Shown here: positions 5,238 through 5,361 of the stretch, in pieces
Position numbering within the stretch: the stretch's first letter is position 1
Layout: the number at the start of each line of letters is the position of its first letter
Assembly (NCBI GenBank): GCA_964553125.1
Contig: CAZKJW010000141.1
Span: forward strand, 1-5,361
From: Aphodomonas sp964553125
GTDB taxonomy: Bacteria > Bacillota > Clostridia > Christensenellales > Aristaeellaceae
DNA: 5,361 nucleotides
Direction of reading: 5' to 3'
The notes under the pieces: generated by a model
Told to the model about the DNA's origin: nothing
The model's database searches: none
What the model saw: the letters and a program-made list of their open reading frames with translations, nothing else
Program-made: the position numbers and the translations under genes

Positions 5238-5361
5238 ATGGCAGCGGAAATCCGCGGGATTATCCCGCCGATCCTCACGCCGATGCATGAGGATGAGAGC
5301 ATCAACGAGCAGGAGCTGCGCCGGCAGGTTGATCGCGTGATCGACGGCGGCGTACACGGCG
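5238..5361 (+). CDS. DapA/NanA-family aldolase or dehydratase, 5' part only
   Basis: Only the first 41 codons are in the window. They read MAAEIRGIIPPILTPMHEDE followed by SINEQELRRQVDRVIDGGVHG, the typical opening strand and first helix of the dihydrodipicolinate synthase/N-acetylneuraminate lyase family (class I, Schiff-base, TIM barrel). The catalytic lysine and tyrosine lie beyond the edge. AGGAGG (5224-5229) sits 8 nt before the ATG, which directly follows the stop of the dehydrogenase, so it is the third gene of the operon. In catabolic operons such enzymes usually cleave or dehydrate 2-keto acids, rather than make lysine precursors. The context favours that role here, but it is not proven. 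Confidence 0.88.
   Translation, partial: MAAEIRGIIPPILTPMHEDESINEQELRRQVDRVIDGGVHG

Noticed and set aside
1..5361. CRISPR array, tRNA, rRNA, insertion sequence or att site
   Set aside because: No regularly spaced direct repeats, cloverleaf, rRNA-like stretch, transposase or terminal repeats were seen.

Overview
The window looks like a piece of chromosome from a GC-rich, low-branching Firmicute, most likely an anaerobic gut Clostridia (Oscillospiraceae or Christensenellales type). The grounds are strong AGGAGG-type ribosome binding sites, a TTG start with such a site, hairpin-plus-U-run terminators, an iron-dependent alcohol dehydrogenase, and a gene set common in sugar-acid-using anaerobes. 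The assignment is an inference; no rRNA or other taxonomic marker is present.

Layout: 1-594 is gene-poor and carries a possible 3' end or remnant of a + strand gene (to 188), a very long hairpin (67-101), a strong + strand terminator (215-249) and an imperfect palindrome (543-579). A two-hairpin terminator block (595-660) follows. On the minus strand, 664-2427 encodes a 587-residue PrpR-like regulator with a worn-out AAA+ domain and a C-terminal Fis-type helix-turn-helix. The divergent control region 2428-2867 holds two well-formed housekeeping-type promoters pointing outward, separated by about 280 bp rich in palindromes. On the plus strand, a tight operon follows: a four-carbon acid sugar kinase (2868-4079), an iron-containing alcohol dehydrogenase (4083-5237) and the start of a dihydrodipicolinate synthase/N-acetylneuraminate lyase family aldolase (5238 to the window edge). 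Gaps are 3 and 0 nt.

Together this reads as a self-contained catabolic locus for an acidic sugar or hydroxy acid. A dehydrogenase changes the oxidation state of a hydroxyl or carbonyl group, the kinase phosphorylates a four-carbon sugar acid or its keto form, and the DapA-family enzyme cleaves or dehydrates a 2-keto acid. The PrpR-type protein probably senses the substrate or an intermediate through its N-terminal domain and controls the divergent operon. The exact substrate cannot be read from the sequence. The most interesting points are the regulator, built on a sigma-54 activator plan but lacking the ATPase motifs and facing sigma-A-like promoters, and the array of TTGCAA-cored palindromes that could be its operators.
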